DNA of 41,315 bases, taken from contig CAKUZI010000015.1 of assembly GCA_934717855.1 (NCBI GenBank), positions 1 through 41,315 on the forward strand, written 5' to 3'. Source of the stretch: an uncultured Candidatus Melainabacteria bacterium (lineage in GTDB: Bacteria > Cyanobacteriota > Vampirovibrionia > Gastranaerophilales > Gastranaerophilaceae). Positions 24,384 to 31,911 of the stretch are shown here, one piece after another (the first letter of the stretch is position 1; the number at the start of each line of letters is the position of its first letter). The notes beneath the pieces are model-generated. The model did no database searches and was not told where the DNA came from. It worked only from the letters and a program-made list of their open reading frames with translations. Made by a program: the position numbers and the translations under genes.

Positions 24384-24934
24384 AAACACAATTATTAGAA
24401 CAAGAAATCAAATATGAAGGTTGGCAACTTTCTCCACATTGGATTTATAAAAACTTTAAAATTCAGGGAGATGCGACAGTCGCTTTTATTGGAGAATGCG
24501 AAGTTAAGTTGACAGAAATGGTTGACATTGAAGATGTAATCAATGATGAACCGATTTACAGCAAATCTATGTTGAGCTTTATTTCTGAGCAATTCAATGT
24601 TGGCTTGGTTGAAGGTGTTTTTAGACAAAGACTTCTTATTTGCATAATTAAAGAAGCCCTTGAAAAAAGAGGGTTTAAAATTACAAGAAACGGTGACGAT
24701 TTATTCTTTGATGGAAGAAAACTAACTGTTTCTATCGCAACGAAATCTATAAATTCTGTGCTTATTCATACCGGAATTAATATTGATTCAACAGGCGCTC
24801 CGGTTAAAGCAAGCGGTTTAACAAGTGAACTTGGAATTGTTGATATAAAAGAATTAGCACAAGAAATTTTGACAAAATATTCAGATGAGATTGATGACAT
24901 TGTAATGGCATCAACAAAAGTTAGAGGTGTATAA
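24380..24934 (+). CDS. DUF366-like protein
   Basis: 184 residues. The pattern YEGWQLSPHWIYKNF ... GDATVAFIGECEV ... MVDIED agrees with my memory of the uncharacterised DUF366 family, which is also found in archaea. Further conserved-looking blocks are KSMLSFISEQF and STKSINSVLIHTGINI. The start is TTG at 24380, overlapping the queC stop by four bases (TTGA), with AAGGA upstream. Such tight coupling suggests a related job, perhaps in deazaguanine or tRNA metabolism, but this is context only. Confidence 0.65.
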   Translation: MKTQLLEQEIKYEGWQLSPHWIYKNFKIQGDATVAFIGECEVKLTEMVDIEDVINDEPIYSKSMLSFISEQFNVGLVEGVFRQRLLICIIKEALEKRGFKITRNGDDLFFDGRKLTVSIATKSINSVLIHTGINIDSTGAPVKASGLTSELGIVDIKELAQEILTKYSDEIDDIVMASTKVRGV

Positions 24935-25599
24935 TGGAAGAAGATTTAAAAAGACCTTCTCATATAAGTTATAAAGAATATCAAAAAAAAGTTACTAAAA
25001 AACCGAATGAAAACATGATAATGTTTGTATCTGCGTTTTTTATTTTACTTTTATTGTTTTTAGGAATTGCAAAACAGCTTTCTCCGGAAATTGATGTTTC
25101 TATTGGAGATGACGAAAACGCTACGGCAACAGAAGACGTTGTTGACAAAACCTCTGTAGATGACAGATTAAAATTGTTACAACAAGAAGATGAGGGGCAA
25201 AAAGCTCAAGATGAAACTTTTGCCACAGAACTGGATGAAAAAGTCGTTTTGCCTGACCATAAAAAAGCCGGCAATTTTGATAATTCAGAAAAAGAAGTAG
25301 TGACTCTACCCGATAATACCGCAACACCTAAACCTGTAGTAACATCATCTCCTGCTCCAAAACAGGTTGTTACACCAGCAAATGTAAAAGTTGTTGTAGG
25401 ATATTACACTACAAAAGAGCAGGCAGAAGTCGCAAAGGGTATTATTGCAGAGTCTGGTTTGAATATTTCTCCATATGTTAAGAGTATTGGCGGAGCATAT
25501 ACAATCCAAGTAGGCTCATACTCTACAAGAGAAAAAGCTCAATCTGTTGCAAATGAATTGTTGAGAAATAATTATCCTGCAAGAATAATTATGGAATAA
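24934..25599 (+). CDS. SPOR-domain membrane protein
   Basis: A cytosolic N-terminus is followed by one membrane helix at residues ~27-45 (MIMFVSAFFILLLLFLGIA), a long acidic/Thr-Pro linker, and a C-terminal SPOR domain of ~75 residues (VKVVVGYYTTKEQAEVAK ... AYTIQVGSYSTREKAQSVA). SPOR domains bind denuded glycan strands made by amidases at the septum, so a division-site role is likely. The ATG overlaps the preceding stop by one base (TAATG). The type II topology places SPOR outside the membrane. Confidence 0.88.
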   Translation: MEEDLKRPSHISYKEYQKKVTKKPNENMIMFVSAFFILLLLFLGIAKQLSPEIDVSIGDDENATATEDVVDKTSVDDRLKLLQQEDEGQKAQDETFATELDEKVVLPDHKKAGNFDNSEKEVVTLPDNTATPKPVVTSSPAPKQVVTPANVKVVVGYYTTKEQAEVAKGIIAESGLNISPYVKSIGGAYTIQVGSYSTREKAQSVANELLRNNYPARIIME

Positions 25600-25633
25600 A
25601 ATTATTGATACATAAGACATTTTGGGAAAAAGC

Positions 25634-26281
25634 ATGTTTGAAAAAAACTTAGGTGAAGAATATATTAAAGCCAACGATATGTATGAGCAATTTATGCAAA
25701 ATTCTCAAAAACAGGATTTTGCTGATATTGAAAAGTATTCTAAAAGAATAAGAACATCAGATGCTTCAATTGAGGATTATGAAAATCTTTTCAATGCTTA
25801 TCATTCTTTGTATCTCAGTACAAAATCTAAAAAAACAAAAACTGAATTTACTAAAGAAAAAATGGACGCGTTTGTTCAAGAATATTTAAAAAAAATATAT
25901 GAAGTTATCGATACTGGAACTTCTACAGAGCAAGGGAAAGCGTATTGTTGTTTAGCAAATATTGCCGATTACCAAAAAGATAAAAAAAGAGCACTTGATT
26001 TTTATAACAAAGCTGTTTCTTTGGATTTGAAATACCTAATTGAAAGAGGTGTGTATAAAAATATAACGCTAAACGATAGAAAAGGAGCTCTTGTTGATTA
26101 TAACCATGCACTAAATGTTCTTACTGATGAAAAGGATTTACAAGCAGTAAGGGTTGCAATTGAACACATTGATATATTAAGAAACATAAAAAATTCGGAA
26201 GCCAATTTCAATATTTTAATGTTTTTAATTGTCTTATTATTGATAAGTTCTTTTGTTTATATTTTGTTCTTTGGTCATTAA
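25634..26281 (+). CDS. TPR protein with a C-terminal membrane anchor
   Basis: 215 residues. A TPR-like pair occupies ~95-155 (KAYCCLANIADYQKDKKRAL, YNKAVSLDLKYL, RKGALVDYNHAL). The last ~22 residues form one hydrophobic helix (LMFLIVLLLISSFVYILF), so it is a tail-anchored protein facing the cytosol. I prefer ATG 25634, with GGGAAAA upstream; an in-frame TTG at 25622 is the alternative. It is the last gene of the operon, 34 bases after the SPOR gene, converging on surE with a 12-base gap and no visible terminator. Confidence 0.7.
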   Translation: MFEKNLGEEYIKANDMYEQFMQNSQKQDFADIEKYSKRIRTSDASIEDYENLFNAYHSLYLSTKSKKTKTEFTKEKMDAFVQEYLKKIYEVIDTGTSTEQGKAYCCLANIADYQKDKKRALDFYNKAVSLDLKYLIERGVYKNITLNDRKGALVDYNHALNVLTDEKDLQAVRVAIEHIDILRNIKNSEANFNILMFLIVLLLISSFVYILFFGH

Positions 26282-26292
26282 TGTATAAGTGG

Positions 26293-27087
26293 TTATATAA
26301 ACCAATTGCAAGCATTTTCTTTACATAAAATATTTGCAAGGTTAGACATAACATCTTCTTTAGTCATTTCGTATGTTACAGGAGTTATTGAAATTTTATT
26401 ATCTCTAACGGCCGCAATATCAGTATTTGAACCTACAGGTTCGTTAATCATTTCTCCCGCAAGCCAGTAATAAATCTTACCTCTAGGGTCAACTCGTTTT
26501 TCGTACTTATCTGTAAACATTCTGCGACCAAGTTCCGTAATTGCAACACCTGCAATATCTTCTTCATCAAGAGCAGGAATATTGACGTTTAAAATACTTT
26601 TTTTAGGAAATGTAAATTCTTTTAATTTAGGCAATAAAAGGGTTGCGAATTTTGTCGCATAATTAAATTGTTCATATTCATATTTCATTGACGCAAGAGA
26701 AATTGCAATACTCGGAATTCCAAGCATTGCTCCCTCCATGGCGCAACTAACAGTTCCTGAATACAAAATATCTGCACCTAAATTAGGGCCGTGGTTAATT
26801 CCGGAGATAACCAAATCAGGTTGCTCATCTTTCCCTAAAATTGCGCTAACTCCAATTTTTACACAATCTCCCGGAGTTCCTGTTGTAACCCAAGCGCGTT
26901 TAACGCCATGGTAAGCTTCAACTTCTTCGACGCGAAGAGGAGTATGCATTGTAAGCGAGTGTCCTGCAGCGCTTCTTTCTCTATCAGGTGCAATTACATA
27001 AACATCATGACATTCTGCAAGTGCCTCTGCCAAGCATCTTATGCCGTTTGCTGCAATTCCGTCGTCGTTTGAAACTAATATTTTCAT
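26293..27087 (-). CDS. surE: 5'/3'-nucleotidase SurE
   Basis: Metal-dependent phosphatase that removes phosphate from nucleoside monophosphates. The signature ILVSNDDGIAANGI (metal Asp pair) is at the N-terminus, followed by PDRERSAAGHS and SGINHGPNLGADILYSGTVSCAMEG. Length 264 is normal. AAGGAGA lies five bases before the ATG. Confidence 0.94.
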   Translation of the reverse strand: MKILVSNDDGIAANGIRCLAEALAECHDVYVIAPDRERSAAGHSLTMHTPLRVEEVEAYHGVKRAWVTTGTPGDCVKIGVSAILGKDEQPDLVISGINHGPNLGADILYSGTVSCAMEGAMLGIPSIAISLASMKYEYEQFNYATKFATLLLPKLKEFTFPKKSILNVNIPALDEEDIAGVAITELGRRMFTDKYEKRVDPRGKIYYWLAGEMINEPVGSNTDIAAVRDNKISITPVTYEMTKEDVMSNLANILCKENACNWFI

Positions 27088-27281
27088 AAAATCTCCTTAA
27101 AGTCCTCTCATAAAAACACTATAATAGAAAAATTTCAGAATGTAAAATCTTCAGCAAACCTAGACTGGTTGCGCTTTTACACTTTAAATATTAAGAATTG
27201 TAACAAAATATAAGATTTATGCTCTCTTTATAGCAATTATATATAACAAAAATTGTTTATATATATGACACGAGGAAAAGC

Positions 27282-27398
27282 ATAAAACGAGGAATCAAAA
27301 AACGTTTTATTGCACACTACACTTCACACTATTACGAGGAATTATTCAAAGAATTCCGACGTCGTTTCCAAAAGAAACGGCGTTTTTTTTATGCTTAG
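27282..27398 (+). CDS. Possible 38-residue basic peptide with an ATA start
   Basis: The frame from ATA 27282 reads (I/M)KRGIKKRFIAHYTSHYY and continues with EELFKEFRRRFQKKRRFFYA to TAG. It has 13 Lys/Arg and 10 aromatic residues and looks coding. ACGAGGA is correctly spaced upstream of ATA, so the start may be a non-standard codon or a mutated ATG. An ATG at 27265 exists in another frame but closes after six codons. The last third overlaps a terminator hairpin (27360-27390), so this could instead be a small RNA. No relative is known to me. Confidence 0.4.
   Translation: MKRGIKKRFIAHYTSHYYEELFKEFRRRFQKKRRFFYA
27360..27390 (+). terminator. Terminator-like hairpin with T8
   Basis: CGTCGTTTC and GAAACGGCG pair (one G-T) around a short A-rich loop and are followed by eight T. 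It shows that a transcript from the left ends here, whether a small mRNA or an RNA gene. The stretch 27088-27281 holds only AT-rich DNA with tentative -10 boxes. Confidence 0.8.
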
Positions 27399-27409
27399 TT
27401 CTTCCAAAT

Positions 27410-27550
27410 TTATTTAGTAACTAAAGCATAAATTTCTGCTAATTTACCCGACTTGTTATTTTTAAAGCGAATTTCTTTTTTTGAATTTTGAGGGGTAAAC
27501 TCAGATTTTTGATAGTTGATTAAATATTTCATAAATTCCGGACTAAACAT
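27410..27550 (-). CDS. Small protein of unknown function, 46 residues
   Basis: Reads MFSPEFMKYLINYQKSEFTP then QNSKKEIRFKNNKSGKLAEIY, ending TK and TAA. AAAGGAG lies four bases before the ATG, and TATATAT-type -10 sequences occur further up. Composition is hydrophilic, with no membrane helix. It lies convergent to the small candidate above, only 11 bases away. No family recognised. Confidence 0.65.
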   Translation of the reverse strand: MFSPEFMKYLINYQKSEFTPQNSKKEIRFKNNKSGKLAEIYALVTK

Positions 27551-27638
27551 TGCACTCCTTTGCTACACTAAAATTTCCCTACACAACATATATATAAAAA
27601 CATAAAAGAGAAAATTATTGTTATAAATTTACAAATTA

Positions 27639-27666
27639 TTTACAATAGTTAATGAGATGGTATAAT
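27639..27666 (+). promoter_or_regulatory. Promoter of the serine dehydratase operon
   Basis: TTTACA and a perfect TATAAT with a 16-base spacer; AAGGAG follows before the ATG at 27691. Confidence 0.75.
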
Positions 27667-27690
27667 CTTTTTTAAACAAGGAGAAATTAC

Positions 27691-28359
27691 ATGCATCAAT
27701 CTTCAATTATAGACATAATTTCGCCGATTATGGCAGGGCCGTCAAGTTCCCATACTGCAGGGGCAGTAAGGCTTGGTTTGTTGGCTAGAAATATTTACAA
27801 GGCAAAACCGGATAAAATAACTTTCAAGCTTTATAATTCTTATGCCTTAACAGGCAAAGGACACGGAACTGACAAAGGTTTGCTTGCCGGAATTTTGGGG
27901 TTTTCTGTTGCAGACGAAAGAATAAAAACTGTTTTTGATACTCCGGAAGCAAAAGAAATTGATTATAATTTTGAATTTCTTCAGGATTTTAACAGACATC
28001 CGAACGCTGTTGATTTTATATTTGAGGGTGGATTAAATATGACAATTTCCGGTGATTCTGTAGGAGCGGGAGAAATTCAAATAACAAATATAAATAATTT
28101 CTCTGTAAAATTAAACGGCAAATATAATACATTGTTGTTGGTTTACGAAGATATGCCCGGTGTTATATCAGCAGTAACCAAGTTAATTCAGGAAGATAAC
28201 GTAAATATTGCTTCTTTGCATTGTGATAGAAGCGGCAAAGGAAAAGATGCTTCTATGTGCATTTGTATTGATGGAGAACTTTCAAAACATTGCACTCAAG
28301 AAGTTAGCAATCTTAAAGATATGTATGTGGTTAGATATATAGAAAAATTGGAAAATTAA
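27691..28359 (+). CDS. sdaAB: L-serine dehydratase, beta subunit
   Basis: Part of the iron-sulfur L-serine deaminase (serine to pyruvate and ammonia). The family signature GPSSSHTAGAVRLG is near residue 16, and GHGTDKG follows at ~53. The C-terminal ~75 residues form an ACT domain (LLLVYEDMPGVISAVTKLI), usually a regulatory, ligand-sensing part. Separate beta and alpha genes are typical of Firmicutes-like two-subunit enzymes. The alpha gene begins two bases after this stop. Confidence 0.93.
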   Translation: MHQSSIIDIISPIMAGPSSSHTAGAVRLGLLARNIYKAKPDKITFKLYNSYALTGKGHGTDKGLLAGILGFSVADERIKTVFDTPEAKEIDYNFEFLQDFNRHPNAVDFIFEGGLNMTISGDSVGAGEIQITNINNFSVKLNGKYNTLLLVYEDMPGVISAVTKLIQEDNVNIASLHCDRSGKGKDASMCICIDGELSKHCTQEVSNLKDMYVVRYIEKLEN

Positions 28360-28360
28360 T

Positions 28361-29236
28361 ATGGATAAAATTATAACAACATTTAAACAGCTTTACGAAG
28401 CTTGTGAGTCAGAAAATAAAGCAATTTATGAAATTGCGCTTGATAACGAAGCGTCACAAGGAGAAAACTCAGAATATAAAGTGCGACTTCAAGCTAAAAA
28501 AAGCCTCGATGCAATGAAAGAAGCCATTAAAATCGGATTAACTTCGACAGAAAAATCTCCGAGCGGAATGAGCGGAGATGATTGTGATAAGTTGCAAAAG
28601 ACCAAATCCAGCTCGCTTTTGGGTGACACAGCTGAAAAAATGATGGTTTATGCGCTTGCAACAAGTGAACAAAATTTGAGAATGGGAACGATTGTAGCGT
28701 GTCCGACTGCAGGTTCTTGCGGAATTGTTCCGTCAGTGTTGGTTGCTTATGCAGAGGATAATAATATTAAAGAATGCGATCAGATTAATGCACTGATTAC
28801 TGCAGGAGAAATCGGCAGACTTGTTTCTATAAAAATGGCACTGGCAGGGGCAGTTGGAGGTTGTCAGGCTGAATGCGGTGTTGCATCAGCAATGGCAACA
28901 GGTGCATTGACGCAAATGCGCGGTGGTAGTGTAAAGCAGATTATAAATGCTGTTGCACTTTCATTGAAAAATATTTTGGGCTTAACCTGTGATCCTGTTT
29001 GTGGTTTGGTTGAAATCCCTTGTGTAAAACGAAATCCGTTTTTGGCAATCCATGCAGTAACTGCATCTGATTTGGCAATGGCTGACATTGTTTCTGTAAT
29101 TCCTATTGATGAAGTCGTTGACGCAATGGAACAAACAGGTCAGTTAATGTCACCGCTTTTGAAAGAAAGCTCTCAAGGTGGTTTGGCGAAAACAAAGACG
29201 GCTGTGGTATTAGAGAAAAAAATATTAGGAAAGTAA
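28361..29236 (+). CDS. sdaAA: L-serine dehydratase, alpha subunit
   Basis: Catalytic [4Fe-4S] subunit, 291 residues. Cluster-region cysteines are in CPTAGSCGIVPSVL, ECGVASAMA and CDPVCGLVEIPCVKRN. SPSGMSGDDCDKL near residue 65 is also conserved. Together with sdaAB it would let the cell ferment serine to pyruvate. The rex gene 1.2 kb downstream fits a fermentative metabolism. The enzyme is oxygen-sensitive in known cases. Confidence 0.93.
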   Translation: MDKIITTFKQLYEACESENKAIYEIALDNEASQGENSEYKVRLQAKKSLDAMKEAIKIGLTSTEKSPSGMSGDDCDKLQKTKSSSLLGDTAEKMMVYALATSEQNLRMGTIVACPTAGSCGIVPSVLVAYAEDNNIKECDQINALITAGEIGRLVSIKMALAGAVGGCQAECGVASAMATGALTQMRGGSVKQIINAVALSLKNILGLTCDPVCGLVEIPCVKRNPFLAIHAVTASDLAMADIVSVIPIDEVVDAMEQTGQLMSPLLKESSQGGLAKTKTAVVLEKKILGK

Positions 29237-29312
29237 ATTTGTGAATAGCGAACAGTTCATTACAGATGCTATCGCACCAAAGTTATTTTTTAGCAGAGCG
29301 AACTAAACGAAC

Positions 29313-29340
29313 CTTTCAACTCTCACTACTCACTATTCAT
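29313..29340. repeat. Type F repeat (TCACTACTCACTATTCA-like)
   Basis: CTCTCACTACTCACTATTCAT resembles the bases coding the leader of both long-leader prepilins (297-330, and 6494-6532 inverted) and a stretch at 32688-32722. A GTGAATAG at 29241 is the inverse of CTATTCAT here, so the whole 29241-29340 may be one element. Confidence 0.6.
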
Positions 29341-29446
29341 AAAAATATTAACTTTTGTAACAAGTTTGTTGAAAAAAGGCAATTTTGTGGAAAATATATC
29401 CTTAATATATATATAAGAGATAGTATAATTTTTAAGGAGATATAAT

Positions 29447-29650
29447 ATGTTTGACAAGATTGGTGCAATTGGCACGGAACCACGTTCTACAAGTAATTTA
29501 AATTATGCAACGCAAGTAAAAAAGCTTAAACCAGAACTTGCAGGATTGCTTAGTGGAATTGGCTCATTGGTAAACAATTTGCCAAGCAATTTTAATAGTG
29601 CTTTTACTGTTGGACAAGGTGCAAACGTTCAAGGGGCATTTGGCGATTAA
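29447..29650 (+). CDS. Small protein of unknown function, 67 residues
   Basis: Begins MFDKIGAIGTEPRSTSNLNY and contains LAGLLSGIGSLVNNLPSNF; the end FTVGQGANVQGAFGD is Gly-rich. AAGGAGATATAAT before the ATG and a TATAAT at 29424-29429 support expression. It is neutral and weakly amphipathic with no clear signal peptide. I do not recognise it. The next gene starts 61 bases further on. Confidence 0.7.
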   Translation: MFDKIGAIGTEPRSTSNLNYATQVKKLKPELAGLLSGIGSLVNNLPSNFNSAFTVGQGANVQGAFGD

Positions 29651-29674
29651 TTTTTGCAAAAAGCTTTTATTTGT

Positions 29675-29710
29675 AATAAACTAATTCTCATAAAAGAGGA
29701 TTAGTTTATT
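29675..29710 (+). promoter_or_regulatory. Hairpin enclosing the coaX ribosome site
   Basis: AATAAACTAAT and ATTAGTTTATT are perfect 11-base inverted repeats. The loop contains AGAGG, and the second arm ends right before the ATG at 29711. In RNA the Shine-Dalgarno would sit in the loop; on DNA it could be an operator. Confidence 0.65.
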
Positions 29711-30484
29711 ATGTTATTAACGGCAGATATTGGTAATACTAGTATAACACTTGGGCTTTTTGACAATGATGCCCTTGTAGAAGAATATAGATTAGCTTCG
29801 GATAAAGATTTGTCATTGGAAGAATATGAGGTTCTTTTAAAATCTTTGTTTAAGGAATATAAGGTTGACGGATGTATTGTTTCTTCTGTAGTGGAAGAGC
29901 TTACTAAAAAGTTTAAAACAGCAGTGGATAACGTTTTTAAACTTAGTTCAATTGTTTTGACGACTAAAATTAACACAGGTGTAAAAATTTGTTTGGATAA
30001 TCCCAAAGAAGCCGGAGCAGATAGGATTGCAAACGCTGCAGGGGCTTATGTTTTGTACAATCATCCGGTGATTGTAGTAGATTTTGGAACAGCAACAACA
30101 TTTGATATTGTTAATGGAAAAGGAGAGTTTATTGGTGGAATTATTGCACCTGGAGTAACTTTACAATTAAAAGCACTGAATAAATTTACTTCAAAGTTGC
30201 CTAGAATAGAGGTTTCTTTGTCAAACAGTGCGATTGGCCATAACACAAATGATGCAATTTTGTCGGGGGTTTTAAGAGGTTCGGCTTCTATGATTGACGG
30301 TCTAGTGGAACAGTGTGAAAAAGAACTTGGGCAAAAAGCTGTAGTTGTAGCAACTGGAGGATATTCCGGATTGATAGCAAATTATTTAAAAAGACCGTTT
30401 GATTTTATTAACCCTACATTAACTTTAGAGGGCTTGAGGTATCTTTACCAAATTAATAAATTAGATGTTGTAAGTAAATTGTAA
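29711..30484 (+). CDS. coaX: Type III pantothenate kinase
   Basis: First step of coenzyme A synthesis. It belongs to the ASKHA fold: the phosphate-1 motif DIGNTSITLGLF is at the N-terminus, GADRIANAAGAY near 98, VVDFGTATTFDIV near 120 and GGIIAPGV near 138. Length 257 is normal. Type III enzymes need a monovalent cation and are not feedback-inhibited by CoA. The 3' end overlaps the convergent rex gene by 24 bases. Confidence 0.94.
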   Translation: MLLTADIGNTSITLGLFDNDALVEEYRLASDKDLSLEEYEVLLKSLFKEYKVDGCIVSSVVEELTKKFKTAVDNVFKLSSIVLTTKINTGVKICLDNPKEAGADRIANAAGAYVLYNHPVIVVDFGTATTFDIVNGKGEFIGGIIAPGVTLQLKALNKFTSKLPRIEVSLSNSAIGHNTNDAILSGVLRGSASMIDGLVEQCEKELGQKAVVVATGGYSGLIANYLKRPFDFINPTLTLEGLRYLYQINKLDVVSKL

Positions 30485-31075
30485 AAAGTTTCCCATTAAA
30501 TTCTCGTTCCAAACTTGAACATCATTGGGAACAGCTAATACAACAGGTGCAAAATTCCAAATATATTTAATGTTGGATTTTACTAAAAAATCAGCAGTAC
30601 TCTGCGCAAATTGTCTTGGCACAGTAAGAATTGCAATTTCAGCTTCGTCGTTTTTTGCAATTTCCGGAAGATTTGTGATGTCTTCAATTTTTAAGCCATT
30701 GACTATTTTACCAATTTTATTTGTGTCATTGTCGAATAAAGAAAGTATATCCAAACCATAATCAGAGAAATTTCCATAGTTTGCAATTGCTGTTCCGAGA
30801 TTTCCGGCACCGATAATAAAGGCTTTTTTAGTTTTTTTGAAACCAAGAGTTTTTTCAATAGCAAGCTTAAGAGCTTTTACTCCGTATCCAACACGGCTTT
30901 TGCCTGAATTGTCAAGATAATTCAAATCCTTGCGCACTTGAGAGTCGTCAGTGTTGAGAAGTTGAGCAATTTGTTTGCTGGAAATTACATCTTCTTTGTT
31001 GTTAATAAAATCAGACAAAATGCAGTGATAAAGCGTAAGTCTGTTAATAACTTTGTCGGGAATTTTCTTGTCCAT
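30461..31075 (-). CDS. rex: Redox-sensing transcriptional repressor Rex
   Basis: NADH/NAD+-responsive repressor of fermentation and respiration genes. The N-terminal winged helix ends in DDSQVRKDLNYL (DNA recognition). The Rossmann domain starts with FIIGAGNLGTAIANYGNF, the Rex-type nucleotide loop, and LFDND closes the dinucleotide site. The C-terminal helix LQFTYN resembles the domain-swapping end of the family. Length 204 is typical. I could not find a clear Rex operator (TTGTGAN8TTCACAA type) in the window. Confidence 0.92.
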   Translation of the reverse strand: MDKKIPDKVINRLTLYHCILSDFINNKEDVISSKQIAQLLNTDDSQVRKDLNYLDNSGKSRVGYGVKALKLAIEKTLGFKKTKKAFIIGAGNLGTAIANYGNFSDYGLDILSLFDNDTNKIGKIVNGLKIEDITNLPEIAKNDEAEIAILTVPRQFAQSTADFLVKSNIKYIWNFAPVVLAVPNDVQVWNENLMGNFLQFTYNI

Positions 31076-31111
31076 AAGAGGATTATAGCACGAAAATAAT
31101 AGTGTAACACT

Positions 31112-31341
31112 TTACTCTCGCCCCTTGAGGGAGAGAAGAAATTTCTTAGCGAATTATGTGAGCTTAGAAATTTCAGAGAGGGGTATAAAAAATATAAAAA
31201 TTCAGATCGCGCAACGGAGTGCGCGATGACATGTTTTTTAGTATTACAACATTTGTCATCGCGGACTCTGTTCCGCGATTTGTTTTGAACAGAAATAGTA
31301 AACTTGTCCTCTCTCCTAGGGAGAGAGTTAGAGAGAGGGGT
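31112..31341. repeat. Repeat block A-B-B(inverted)-E between rex and the XRE gene
   Basis: Type A at 31112-31199 and B at 31204-31230 repeat the unit seen at 91-211. An inverted B follows at 31253-31281 (GTCATCGCGGACTCTGTTCC), and type E at 31307-31341 (CCTCTCTCCTAGGGAGAGAG then AGAGAGGGG). The stretch 31076-31358 has no other content. Confidence 0.9.
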
Positions 31342-31358
31342 GAAAAATTACACAAAAA

Positions 31359-31685
31359 CTAAGCCGGCAAAAACGCAACTGCCAGCAATTTGTAAATTAA
31401 TTCTTTATTTTCTCTATTTTGTTTTTCAACAATTTTGTGAATTTCTTCATCTAGGTTTTCTGGCAAACTCATAGATGAATACTTAAAAAAGTCGATTAAC
31501 TCGACTTCCAAAACATTTGCAATCTTTTCTAAAACATGTAGTGAGGGGTAAAATCTACCTGATTCAATTCCGGAAAGTGAAGATGGTTCAATATCAATCA
31601 TTTCGGATAGTTGTTCTTGAGTTAAACTTCTAGATTTTCTAATAAGTTTTATCCTTTTGCCTAATAGTTTTTTATTACTTTCCAT
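31359..31685 (-). CDS. XRE-family transcriptional regulator
   Basis: 108 residues. The HTH occupies residues ~8-62: GKRIKLIRKSRSLTQEQLSE then SSLSGIESGRFYPSLHVLEKIANVL, a Cro/CI-type helix-turn-helix. The C-terminal ~45 residues are helical and end LLAVAFLPA, perhaps for dimer formation. The ATG at 31685 is preferred over in-frame codons upstream, because the XRE core begins about eight residues after it. It is divergent from the prepilin gene at 31912, whose promoter carries a palindrome, which suggests a regulator-target pair. Confidence 0.85.
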   Translation of the reverse strand: MESNKKLLGKRIKLIRKSRSLTQEQLSEMIDIEPSSLSGIESGRFYPSLHVLEKIANVLEVELIDFFKYSSMSLPENLDEEIHKIVEKQNRENKELIYKLLAVAFLPA

Positions 31686-31774
31686 AATACAATAATACCC
31701 GTTTTTTTTAATAAAAATAAGCAATACTAACACTTTATTTTGATATAAATTCCGTAATAAACACTTAATACCCC

Positions 31775-31803
31775 TTGACAGTCACTTGAAAATGAGTTAA
31801 AAT
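31775..31803 (+). promoter_or_regulatory. Strong sigma-70-type promoter of the prepilin gene
   Basis: A consensus TTGACA and TAAAAT with a 17-base spacer. Predicted transcription begins near 31810, leaving a ~100-base leader. Confidence 0.85.
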
Positions 31804-31811
31804 AAGCGTAC

Positions 31812-31841
31812 AACTATCAGTTTTATATAAAACTAATAGTT
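31812..31841 (+). promoter_or_regulatory. Palindrome at the start of the prepilin transcript
   Basis: AACTATCAGTTTT and AAAACTAATAGTT form 13-base arms with one mismatch around a 4-base centre, directly downstream of the predicted +1. It may be an operator for the divergent XRE protein or a 5' mRNA stem. Confidence 0.6.
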
Positions 31842-31911
31842 ATACAATGGCAAAAATAGCTACAACATAGAGCATAAGAGAGTAGACTAAAAAAAGAAAG
31901 GTGAAAAGATT

